From: Pseudomonadota bacterium
GTDB taxonomy: Bacteria > Pseudomonadota > Alphaproteobacteria > Ferrovibrionales > Ferrovibrionaceae
Length of the DNA stretch: 15,566 bases
NCBI GenBank assembly: GCA_021793055.1
Contig: JAJYTL010000038.1
Location: forward strand, 1 to 15,566
Direction: 5' to 3'
Positions 1-6,670 of this stretch are shown here, piece after piece. A program made the position numbers and the translations under genes. Position 1 is the stretch's first letter. The number at the start of each line of letters is the position of its first letter. A model generated the notes under the pieces. The model was given only the letters and a program-made list of their open reading frames with translations, was not told the DNA's origin and searched no databases.

Positions 1-759
1 CGTCCCTATGCCGAGCGGATGGATCGCATCCTGGGTTCGCTCGCGGCGGCCGACGTTTCCGGCGACGCGGCGCCCCGGCTTCTCGTCGGCACCGGCAAGA
101 GCGACGTGCATCTTCTGCTCGTCGCCACCGCCGACCGCGGTCTTTGCGGCGCCTTCAACGGCTCGATCGTGCGCGCCGCCCGGCGCCGCGCGGCCGAGCT
201 CGAGGCGGCGGGCAAGACGGTGAAGTTCTTCTGCGTCGGCCGCAAGGGCCGCGACATGCTGCGCCGCGATTATGCCGACCAGATCGTCGAGACGGTCGAC
301 CACTCCCGCGTGCGCCGCATCAGCTTCGACAACGCCGCGGCGGTCGCCGAGCGGATCGCCGCGATGTTCGAGGCCGGCGAGTTCGACGTCTGCACGCTGT
401 TCTACAACCGCTTCAAGACGGTGCTGACCCAGGTCGTCACCGACCATCAGCTCATCCCCGCGCTCACCAGCGGCGAGGGGGTGGAAGTGCCCGATCTTGG
501 CGGCGCGATTTACGAGTTCGAGCCCGAGGAGGACGAAATTCTGGCGCTGCTTCTGCCCCGGAATCTGGCGGTGCAGATCTATCGGGGGCTGCTCGAGAAC
601 GCCGCCTCCGAGCAGGGCGCCCGGATGACGGCCATGGACAACGCCACGCGCAACGCCAGCGACATGATCCAGAAGCTGACGCTGAACTACAACCGGACGC
701 GCCAAGCGGTCATCACCAAGGAGCTCATTGAAATCATTTCCGGCGCCGAGGCGATCTAG
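1..759 (+). CDS. atpG: ATP synthase F1 subunit gamma, 5'-truncated by window edge
   Basis: Gamma is the central rotating shaft of F1, coupling proton flow through Fo to conformational change in the alpha3beta3 ring. The frame is open from base 1, and the first visible residues (RPYAERM) align with the RPYAETM stretch near residue 43 of E. coli gamma, so about 42 residues are missing and the whole protein would be about 294 residues. Seen here are the conserved TADRGLCGAFN segment, the C-terminal NLASEQGAR-type region (here ENAASEQGARMTAMDNAT) and the terminal helix ending in ITKELIEIISGAEAI, which lies inside the beta/alpha barrel. Internal ATGs at 8 and 19 are not the real start. The stop is TAG, 28 bp before atpD, consistent with one atp operon whose upstream genes lie outside the window. 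Confidence 0.97.
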   Translation, partial: RPYAERMDRILGSLAAADVSGDAAPRLLVGTGKSDVHLLLVATADRGLCGAFNGSIVRAARRRAAELEAAGKTVKFFCVGRKGRDMLRRDYADQIVETVDHSRVRRISFDNAAAVAERIAAMFEAGEFDVCTLFYNRFKTVLTQVVTDHQLIPALTSGEGVEVPDLGGAIYEFEPEEDEILALLLPRNLAVQIYRGLLENAASEQGARMTAMDNATRNASDMIQKLTLNYNRTRQAVITKELIEIISGAEAI

Positions 760-787
760 GCCGGGCGTCGTAAGAGGGAGCAGAACC

Positions 788-2212
788 ATGGCTACCAATG
801 TTGTCGGCCGGATTACGCAGGTTGTCGGCGCCGTCGTCGACGTGCAGTTCGAGGGCCACCTGCCGGCCATTCTCAATGCCTTGCATTGCGACAACCAGGG
901 CAACCTTCTAGTGCTCGAAGTGGCGCAGCATCTCGGCGAGAGCACCGTCCGCACCATTGCCATGGATACGACCGACGGCCTCGTGCGCGGCATGGAGGTG
1001 ACCGACACCGGCGCCGCCATCACTGTGCCGGTCGGGCCCGAGACCTTGGGCCGCATCATCAATGTCATCGGCCAGCCGGTGGACGAGCGCGGCCCGCTCA
1101 AGACCAAGATGTCGGCGCCGATCCATGCCTCAGCCCCGCCCTTCATCGAACAGTCGACCGAGCAGCAGGTGCTGGTCACCGGCATCAAGGTGGTGGACCT
1201 GCTCGCGCCCTACGCCCGCGGCGGCAAGATCGGCCTGTTCGGCGGCGCCGGCGTCGGCAAGACGGTGCTGATCATGGAGCTGATCAACAACGTCGCCAAG
1301 GCGCACGGCGGCTACTCGGTCTTCGCCGGCGTCGGCGAGCGCACCCGCGAGGGCAACGACCTCTATCACGAGATGATGGAATCCGGTGTCATCAAGGTCG
1401 ACGGCGGCGAATCCAAGGCGGCGCTGGTCTATGGCCAGATGAACGAGCCGCCGGGCGCTCGCGCCCGCGTCGGATTGACCGGCGTCACCCTGGCGGAATA
1501 TTTCCGCGACCAGGAAGGCCGCGACGTGCTGCTGTTCATCGACAACATCTTCCGCTTCACCCAGGCGGGCTCGGAAGTGTCGGCGCTGTTGGGCCGCATT
1601 CCCTCGGCGGTGGGCTACCAGCCGACGCTCGCGACCGACATGGGCAATCTGCAGGAGCGCATCACCACCACCACCAAGGGCTCGATCACCTCGGTGCAGG
1701 CGATCTACGTGCCGGCCGACGACTTGACCGATCCGGCGCCGGCGACCTCGTTCGCGCATTTGGACGCGACCACGGTGTTGAGCCGCCAGATCGCCGAGCT
1801 CGGCATCTATCCGGCGGTGGACCCGCTCGATTCGACCTCGCGCATTCTCGATCCGCGCGTCGTCGGCGAGGAGCACTATCAGGTCGCCCGCGAGGTGCAG
1901 CGTGTGCTGCAGACCTACAAGTCGCTGCAGGACATCATCGCCATTCTCGGCATGGACGAGCTTTCGGAAGAGGACAAGCTCACCGTCGCCCGCGCGCGTA
2001 AGATTCAGCGCTTCCTGTCGCAGCCCTTCCATGTCGCCGAGGTCTTCACCGGCACGCCGGGCGTGCTGGTGCCGATCGAGGAGACCATCCGCGGCTTCCA
2101 CGAGATCGTCAGCGGCAAGTACGATCACTTGCCGGAGGCCGCCTTCTACATGGTCGGCACCATCGACGAGGCGGTGGAGAAGGCGAAGAAACTCGCGGCC
2201 GAGGCGGCGTAA
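788..2212 (+). CDS. atpD: ATP synthase F1 subunit beta (catalytic)
   Basis: Beta carries the catalytic nucleotide sites that make or hydrolyse ATP in the cytoplasmic F1 head. The 474 residues match the usual family length. Visible motifs are the P-loop GGAGVGKT (residues 152-159), GERTREGNDLY with the catalytic Glu region (183-193), the Walker B segment LLFIDN (248-253), the adjacent GSEVSALLGRIPSAVGYQP stretch (261-279), and the DELSEED loop (390-396) that pushes on gamma. The frame stays open upstream to 728, inside atpG, but the ATG at 788 is chosen because it gives the standard MATNVVGRITQVVG start and follows a purine-rich ribosome binding site (AGAGGGAG, 773-780) by seven bases. No key residue is missing. 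It sits 28 bp after atpG and 15 bp before atpC. Confidence 0.99.
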   Translation: MATNVVGRITQVVGAVVDVQFEGHLPAILNALHCDNQGNLLVLEVAQHLGESTVRTIAMDTTDGLVRGMEVTDTGAAITVPVGPETLGRIINVIGQPVDERGPLKTKMSAPIHASAPPFIEQSTEQQVLVTGIKVVDLLAPYARGGKIGLFGGAGVGKTVLIMELINNVAKAHGGYSVFAGVGERTREGNDLYHEMMESGVIKVDGGESKAALVYGQMNEPPGARARVGLTGVTLAEYFRDQEGRDVLLFIDNIFRFTQAGSEVSALLGRIPSAVGYQPTLATDMGNLQERITTTTKGSITSVQAIYVPADDLTDPAPATSFAHLDATTVLSRQIAELGIYPAVDPLDSTSRILDPRVVGEEHYQVAREVQRVLQTYKSLQDIIAILGMDELSEEDKLTVARARKIQRFLSQPFHVAEVFTGTPGVLVPIEETIRGFHEIVSGKYDHLPEAAFYMVGTIDEAVEKAKKLAAEAA

Positions 2213-2227
2213 AGAGAAGATCGGGTC

Positions 2228-2635
2228 ATGGCGGACAAGGTTACCTTCGAGCTCGTATTGCCGGAGCGGCTGCTCGTCGCCGTCGACGCCGATATGGTTG
2301 TGGCGCCGGGGGCGGAAGGCGATTTCGCCGTGCTGCCCGGCCATCAGCCGATGATCTCGGTGCTGCGCGCCGGCGCGGTCGAGGTCTACGACGGCGACAA
2401 GCTGGCGCGCCGCATCTTCGTCGCCGGCGGTTTCGCCGAAGTCTCCGCCGACCGCTTCACCGTTCTGGCGGAACACGCGACGCCCGCGGATCAGATCAAC
2501 CGCGCCGCCCTGAAGGACGAGATCGAGACCGCGAAGGCCGCGCTCGCCGCCGCCGGGGCGGACGAAGCCAAGGCCCTGGCCGCTGGCGAGTTCCTCGCCT
2601 ATCTCGAACAGATGAGCGAGGCGCCGGCCGCCTGA
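2228..2635 (+). CDS. atpC: ATP synthase F1 subunit epsilon
   Basis: Epsilon binds the foot of gamma near the c-ring and, in many bacteria, restrains ATP hydrolysis. The 135-residue product has the N-terminal beta-sandwich (about residues 1-85) with the hallmark EGDFAVLPGHQPMISVLRAG (32-51) and FVAGGFAEV (61-69), followed by a short charged and Ala-rich helical tail (about 90-130). The length is normal for the family. The ATG lies 15 bp after the atpD stop, behind a modest AGAGAAG ribosome binding site. It ends the atp operon as far as can be seen; a 5-bp hairpin spans its stop codon but has no T-run, so I do not call a terminator there. Confidence 0.97.
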   Translation: MADKVTFELVLPERLLVAVDADMVVAPGAEGDFAVLPGHQPMISVLRAGAVEVYDGDKLARRIFVAGGFAEVSADRFTVLAEHATPADQINRAALKDEIETAKAALAAAGADEAKALAAGEFLAYLEQMSEAPAA

Positions 2636-2749
2636 CGGCCCGCTCCGATCCTCGATTTCCGCGTCGCGCGGTCGTGTATTAGTTCGAAATTTGATGGGCT
2701 TGACGCCGAGGCTTGCGCTGGCTGTCCCGCGCGGGTAACAATTCCCGCC

Positions 2750-3559
2750 ATGGCCCGACATTGGACGCTCGACGACATCCCTTGGGAGACGTTCGATCGA
2801 CGCCGCGTCGCCCCCGACCTTCTTCGGGCGGTCAAGGCGGCGGCCATGGTCGAGCACAATTCGCACGACTACGTCATCTATCTCTGCAACGTCTTCGGCG
2901 ACGACGCCGCCTTTCAGGCGGCGGCGCGCCAGTGGGGCGACGAAGAGGTGCAGCACGGCCAGGCCCTCGCGCGCTGGGCCGCGCTTGCCGATCCGGGGTT
3001 CGATTTCGCGGCCAGCTTCCAGCGTTTCCGCGACGGTTATTCGCTGCCGCTCGAGGCGAGCGCCTCGGTGCGCGGCAGCCGCACCGGCGAGCTGATCGCG
3101 CGCTGCGTCGTCGAGGTCGGCACCAGCTCCTTCTACAGCGCCATCCGCGACGCCACCGAGGAGCCGGCGCTGAAGGCGATCGCCGCCAAGATCGCGGGCG
3201 ACGAGTTCCGCCATTACAAGCTCTTCTATACCCATCTCGCGCGCTACGCGGCGCGCGAGCCGCTGCCGCTGTGGCGCCGGCTCAAGGTCGCGCTCGGGCG
3301 GCTTTGGGAGGCGGACGACGACGAGCTCGCCTTCGCCTATTACTGCGCCAACGACCCGCCCGAGGCTTACGACCGCAAGCGCCATTCGGCGGCCTATTCC
3401 GCCGCTGCCCTGCCGCTCTATCGTTTCGGCCACGTCCAGCGCGGCATCGGCATGGTGCTGAAGGCCTGCGGCCTCGATCCGCAAGGGCGGCTTGCGCGCC
3501 TCTCCGTCCGCCTCGCGTGGGCCGGATTGCGCCGCCGCGCGCGTGGCGCCACGGCCTGA
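2750..3559 (+). CDS. Ferritin-like diiron-domain protein of unknown substrate
   Basis: A 269-residue soluble, largely helical protein. It carries a full carboxylate-bridged diiron pattern: Glu35 (in MVEHNSHDY), Glu66-x-x-His69 (DEEVQHG), Glu122 (VEVGTSSFY) and Glu152-x-x-His155 (GDEFRHYKLF). This is the two-times E/ExxH arrangement of ferritin-like oxidases, hydroxylases and rubrerythrin relatives. Residues about 170-269 form a further Arg- and Ala-rich helical region that I cannot assign. No signal peptide or clear membrane segment is visible, so a cytoplasmic location is likely. The ATG at 2750 gives a sensible N-terminus, but there is no good Shine-Dalgarno sequence. It lies 114 bp after atpC on the same strand and runs convergently into rppH. 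Family membership is clear; an oxidase, hydroxylase or iron-handling role is inference, and the substrate is unknown. Confidence 0.88.
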   Translation: MARHWTLDDIPWETFDRRRVAPDLLRAVKAAAMVEHNSHDYVIYLCNVFGDDAAFQAAARQWGDEEVQHGQALARWAALADPGFDFAASFQRFRDGYSLPLEASASVRGSRTGELIARCVVEVGTSSFYSAIRDATEEPALKAIAAKIAGDEFRHYKLFYTHLARYAAREPLPLWRRLKVALGRLWEADDDELAFAYYCANDPPEAYDRKRHSAAYSAAALPLYRFGHVQRGIGMVLKACGLDPQGRLARLSVRLAWAGLRRRARGATA

Positions 3560-3587
3560 CGCGGGGCGCGGCCGGATTTTGGCAGGC
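3560..3587. other. Convergent 28-bp junction between two operons
   Basis: Only 28 bp separate the TGA of the diiron-protein gene from the TGA of rppH on the other strand. An imperfect stem can form from CGGCC (3552-3556) and GGCCG (3570-3574), followed by GATTTTGG on the plus strand. The stem is short, the loop is 13 bases and the T-run is only four, so a plus-strand terminator is possible but weak. For the minus-strand operon no T-run follows a hairpin. Transcription from both sides may therefore overlap here. Confidence 0.3.
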
Positions 3588-4079
3588 TCAGGCGATATCC
3601 GCGAACTCGGCGAGTATGCGGCGATAAAGCTCGCGCTTGAACGGAACGATGAGCGAGAGCAGCCGGTCGCGCGCGACCCATTGCCAAGCGTCGAACTCGG
3701 GGTGGTGGATCGTGAGGTCGATGTCGGCGTCGCGGCCGAGAAAGCGCAGGAGGAACCATTTCTGTTCCTGGCCGCGGTAGCGCCCTCCCCAGATCTTCGG
3801 CACCAGTTCCGCGGGAAGCGCATAGCGCAGCCAGTCGCGGCTCTCGGCGATGATCTCGGCCTTGTCGGTGCCGATTTCCTCGGCCATCTCGCGCAGCGCC
3901 GCCGCGCGCGGCGTCTCGCCGGGATCGACGCCGCCCTGCGGCATCTGCCAGGCCTCGGCGGTCTGGTCGATGCGCCGGCCGACGAACACCAGCCCGGCCG
4001 GATTGAGCAGCATGATGCCGACGCCCGGCCGATAGGGCAGCCGTTCGATGTCGTCGGTCGCCGGCGGTTCCTCGGTCAT
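3588..4079 (-). CDS. rppH: RNA pyrophosphohydrolase, nudix family (RppH/IalA)
   Basis: RppH removes pyrophosphate from 5'-triphosphate (or diphosphate) RNA ends, which starts 5'-end-dependent mRNA decay; the alphaproteobacterial form is also known as IalA. The 163 residues match the family. The nudix box GX5EX7REXXEEXG runs from Gly49 to Gly70 with the metal-binding Arg63-Glu64 and Glu67-Glu68. Other family marks are YRPGVGIMLLN near the N-terminus, WQMPQGG just before the box, and the YRGQEQKWFLLRF segment (101-113). The ATG overlaps the stop of the upstream YibQ-like gene as ATGA, with AAGGGAG just before it, so translation is probably coupled. It is the last gene of the minus-strand block. 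Confident call; dinucleoside polyphosphate hydrolysis is a known side activity in the family. Confidence 0.96.
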   Translation of the reverse strand: MTEEPPATDDIERLPYRPGVGIMLLNPAGLVFVGRRIDQTAEAWQMPQGGVDPGETPRAAALREMAEEIGTDKAEIIAESRDWLRYALPAELVPKIWGGRYRGQEQKWFLLRFLGRDADIDLTIHHPEFDAWQWVARDRLLSLIVPFKRELYRRILAEFADIA

Positions 4080-5191
4080 TCCGCTCCCTTGGTATCGGCC
4101 AGCGCCGAGACCGGCGCCAGCGTGAGGCCGGCCCCGGGCAGCGTCGTCGCCCAGGCGGCGATGGTCTCGACGGTCACCGGGTAGGGCAGGCCGAGGCCGA
4201 TGGCATGGCCGCTCCGGCGCGCGGTGTTTTCCAGCGCCATCAGTTGCGTTCGAACGCCGCTCTGCGACGGATCGCGGTCGATCAGGTCGTCATTGGCGGC
4301 GATTGGCAACCCGATTTCGCGCGCCAGCGGCGCGGCCAGGGAATCCGGCGTCGCGCGGCTGGCGAGATACATCAGCCCGCGCCCTTTGAGCGCCTTCAGG
4401 ATCGGCATCAGGCTGGCGGCCGAGGCGGTGAAGGCGCCGCCCTGATAATCGGTGACGCCGATATAGCCGGTGAAGCGGCCGAGCAGCCAATCGAGCCGCG
4501 CCAGATTCTGCTGCGCCGACAGCGAGCCGAGCAGGGCATTCGGCCCGGGATCGTTGGCCGGATAGCCGATCGGCTGCATCGGCAGTTGCAGCATGACCTC
4601 ATGGCCATAGGCGCGCGCCTCCGCGACCCAACTCTGCAGATTCGAGGCATAGGGCGAGAAGCTCAGGGTCACCTCGGGCGGCAGTTTCTGGATCGCCTCG
4701 TTGGTCTCGGTCTTGTTCAGGCCCATGCCGGCGATCGCCAGCGCGATGCGCGGCAGATTGGCCGGATCGCGGAATGGCCGCGCATAGGCGCGCCACGGCT
4801 CGAGACCGTTCCTGTCGATGATCGGCAACGGCCCGGTCGCGCTCGGCGCGACAAGCTCCGGGTTCGGCACCGGCCCGAGCAGCACCGGCGTCGCGGCCGG
4901 GGCGGTGGCCGGGGCGGTGGCTGGCGGGGCGATCGCGGCGCCGCTCACCGCTTTTGCCTGTGGCGGGCTCGCCTTTGTCGGTTTCGCGGCGCCGAGCCTG
5001 ACCCGGCTCGTGCCGTCGAGCGACGGCTTCTCGGCCGGTCCCTGCGCACCGTCGCCGAGCACGATGCCGGCGATCGCGGCGGTGGCGATCAACAGCACCA
5101 GCCCAGCCCGAAGCGGCCAATTGGCTGCGGGCCGCGACGTTTGCGCCCGGGGTGCCCCGGCCTCGTTCCTGGATGTGCGCCGGCGGTTCAG
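4076..5191 (-). CDS. Divergent polysaccharide deacetylase-like protein (YibQ family), membrane-anchored, probable CTG start
   Basis: The C-terminal two thirds (about residues 145-360 of 371) match the divergent polysaccharide deacetylase (YibQ/DUF610) family: PEVTLSFSPYASNLQ, ARAYGHEVMLQLPMQPIGYP, NDPGPNALL, YIGVTDYQGGAFTA, RGLMYL and AIGLGLPYPVTVETIAAW. A Pro/Ala-rich linker (about 75-110) precedes it, with one hydrophobic segment (about 29-46). No ATG is available. A GTG at 5098 starts inside the hydrophobic segment with no ribosome binding site, whereas CTG at 5191 follows GGGGGAGGAG (5198-5207) by six bases and adds the basic stretch MNRRRTSRNE before the membrane helix; I chose CTG. The usual metal-site Asp pair (IDDLG) is AG here (AIAGMG), and the later His is Gln (MLQLPM), so hydrolase activity is doubtful. 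It overlaps rppH by ATGA. Function in the family is poorly known; an envelope role is inferred from ctpA and envC-like neighbours. Confidence 0.85.
   Translation of the reverse strand: MNRRRTSRNEAGAPRAQTSRPAANWPLRAGLVLLIATAAIAGIVLGDGAQGPAEKPSLDGTSRVRLGAAKPTKASPPQAKAVSGAAIAPPATAPATAPAATPVLLGPVPNPELVAPSATGPLPIIDRNGLEPWRAYARPFRDPANLPRIALAIAGMGLNKTETNEAIQKLPPEVTLSFSPYASNLQSWVAEARAYGHEVMLQLPMQPIGYPANDPGPNALLGSLSAQQNLARLDWLLGRFTGYIGVTDYQGGAFTASAASLMPILKALKGRGLMYLASRATPDSLAAPLAREIGLPIAANDDLIDRDPSQSGVRTQLMALENTARRSGHAIGLGLPYPVTVETIAAWATTLPGAGLTLAPVSALADTKGAE
4896..4919 (-). repeat. 12-bp tandem duplication in the YibQ-like linker
   Basis: Two perfect, adjacent copies of GCCGGGGCGGTG (plus-strand reading) code for part of the Ala/Pro/Thr-rich linker (ATAPATAPA) between the membrane anchor and the deacetylase-like domain. 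Being a multiple of three, changes in copy number would only alter linker length. Confidence 0.8.
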
Positions 5192-5356
5192 TTCCGGCTC
5201 CTCCCCCTAGAACCCGATCGTCGCGGGTCGCGCCGCCGCGCGGGTACGAAAACCTATCCCACTCTATGCCGGCAAGGTTTACCGATCGTAACGCCGCGCG
5301 GCGATAGAACCGCGCCGCCGCCTCGCGGGAATCGGGCGGCGCGAGCGCTCCGTCGC
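5192..5356. other. 165-bp gap between ctpA and the YibQ-like gene
   Basis: This is the widest break in the lower half of the minus-strand block. It holds the strong ribosome binding site GGGGGAGGAG (5198-5207) for the YibQ-like gene, and a perfect 8-bp inverted repeat GCGCCGCC/GGCGGCGC (5312-5319 and 5335-5342) just after the ctpA stop, which can fold as an RNA stem with a 15-base loop. No T-run follows the stem on the minus strand, so it is not a standard intrinsic terminator, though it could protect a 3' end. A relatively AT-rich patch at about 5254-5285 could house a promoter for the YibQ-like gene and rppH, but I could not settle on hexamers. Confidence 0.4.
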
Positions 5357-6670
5357 CTATTGCGAACCGGCGTGCTCGCCATAGACCGCGAGCCCGTGCA
5401 GCAGATCGACCGCCCGCTGGAGCTGGTAGTCGTTCCGTTCCGCCTCGGTCTCGCCGACCGGCATCTCCTTGCTCTTTTCCACCGCCGCTTTCGCCGCCGC
5501 CCCGTCCGGGTTCGCGAGATGGTGCGGCAGGTTGGCCTCACGCAGTTCCTGCGGCTCGTCCAGCGGCACCACCTTGGCCGGCCGCACGACGATATCGGGC
5601 TCGATGCCTTCGGCCTGGATCGAGCGGCCGTTCGGCGTGTAATAGCGCGCCGTGGTCAGCCGGAGCGCGCCATGCCCCGCCATCGGGATGATGGTCTGCA
5701 CCGAGCCTTTGCCGAAGGAGCGCGTGCCCATGATGATCGCGCGGTGATGATCCTTGAGCGCGCCGGAGACGATTTCCGCCGCCGAGGCGGTGCCGCCGTT
5801 GATCAGCACCACCATCGGCTCGCCCTTGAGCAGATCGCCGTGGGCCTGGGCGAAATAGCGCCGGTCGTCGTCGGCGTGGCGGCCGCGGGTGGAGACGATC
5901 TCGCCCTGGTTCAGGAAGTCATCCGAAACGTCGACCGCCTGGTCGAGGAGGCCGCCCGGGTTGTTGCGAAGATCGATCACCCAGCCTTGGATCTTGGGGC
6001 CGATTTCCTTCCGAATCTTGGCGATCGTCTTTCTCAGGCCTCGATCCGTCTGTTCGGTGAAGGCGGCGATGCGGATATAGCCGACGTCGCCGATGCGGTG
6101 GCCGCGCACCGACTGCACCTTGATGACGGCGCGGGTGATCTTGATGTTAAGCGGTTTCTTCTCGCCGCTGCGGACGATGGTGAGGGTGATGGTCGAGCCG
6201 ACCGGGCCGCGCATCTCGGCCACCGCCTGTGACAGCGTGAGGCCAAGGATCGCCTTGCCGTCGACCGCCGTGATCAGATCGCCGGTCTTGACCCCGGCCT
6301 TGGCGGCGGGCGTGCCGTCGATCGGCGAGATCACCTTGACGACGCCCTTTTCCATGGTGACCTCGAGGCCGAGTCCGCCGAACTCGCCGCGGGTCTCCAC
6401 CTGCATCGCCCGGTATTCTTTCTTGTTCATATAGTCGGAATGCGGGTCGAGGGACGCCAGCATGCCGTTGATTGCGGCGTCGATCAGCTTGCTGTCGTTG
6501 ACCTTGTCGACATAGTCGGCGCGGACCCGTTCGAAGACTTGGCCGAACAGGTTCAGTTGGTCATAGGTTTCGGAGTTGGTGGCGGCCGACGAATGGCCCG
6601 GCACCGCAACGATGCCGACAACACCTACGAGGGCGATCCCAGATATCGCCCCGAGCCAGAATTGACGCAT
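5357..6670 (-). CDS. ctpA: C-terminal processing protease, S41 family
   Basis: A PDZ-containing serine protease that acts in the periplasm, trimming or degrading envelope proteins; related enzymes act on cell-wall hydrolases and lipoproteins. The 437 residues show a hydrophobic N-terminal segment (about 5-24) that serves as signal or anchor, the PDZ domain (about 90-175, with GGLGLEV and AGVKTGDLITAVDG), and the S41 catalytic core. The Ser-Lys dyad is Ser296 in GGTASAAEI and Lys321 in SFGKGSVQ, with the partner Gln325. DLRNNPGG (233-240) is also conserved. The tail after about 370 is variable and charged. The ATG touches the TAA of the envC-like gene directly (no gap), with GGAAGG upstream, so it is co-transcribed with it. 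The envC-ctpA pairing is common in proteobacteria. Confidence 0.96.
   Translation of the reverse strand: MRQFWLGAISGIALVGVVGIVAVPGHSSAATNSETYDQLNLFGQVFERVRADYVDKVNDSKLIDAAINGMLASLDPHSDYMNKKEYRAMQVETRGEFGGLGLEVTMEKGVVKVISPIDGTPAAKAGVKTGDLITAVDGKAILGLTLSQAVAEMRGPVGSTITLTIVRSGEKKPLNIKITRAVIKVQSVRGHRIGDVGYIRIAAFTEQTDRGLRKTIAKIRKEIGPKIQGWVIDLRNNPGGLLDQAVDVSDDFLNQGEIVSTRGRHADDDRRYFAQAHGDLLKGEPMVVLINGGTASAAEIVSGALKDHHRAIIMGTRSFGKGSVQTIIPMAGHGALRLTTARYYTPNGRSIQAEGIEPDIVVRPAKVVPLDEPQELREANLPHHLANPDGAAAKAAVEKSKEMPVGETEAERNDYQLQRAVDLLHGLAVYGEHAGSQ

Noticed and set aside
2626..2640. Hairpin GGCCG-CCTGA-CGGCC over the atpC stop as an operon terminator
   Set aside because: Only a 5-bp stem and no T-run; the complement is expected often in such GC-rich DNA.
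2691..2740. Promoter for the diiron gene built on TTGATG (2691) or TTGACG (2700)
   Set aside because: No acceptable -10 hexamer lies 16-18 bp downstream of either; the 10-bp palindrome CCCGCGCGGG (2726-2735) nearby is too GC-biased to call an operator.
1130..3823. An open reading frame of 897 codons on the minus strand opposite atpD, atpC and the diiron gene
   Set aside because: It lies antisense to well-identified genes, has an Arg/Asp/Gly/Ala-rich composition typical of the complement of GC-rich coding DNA, and shows no recognisable domain.
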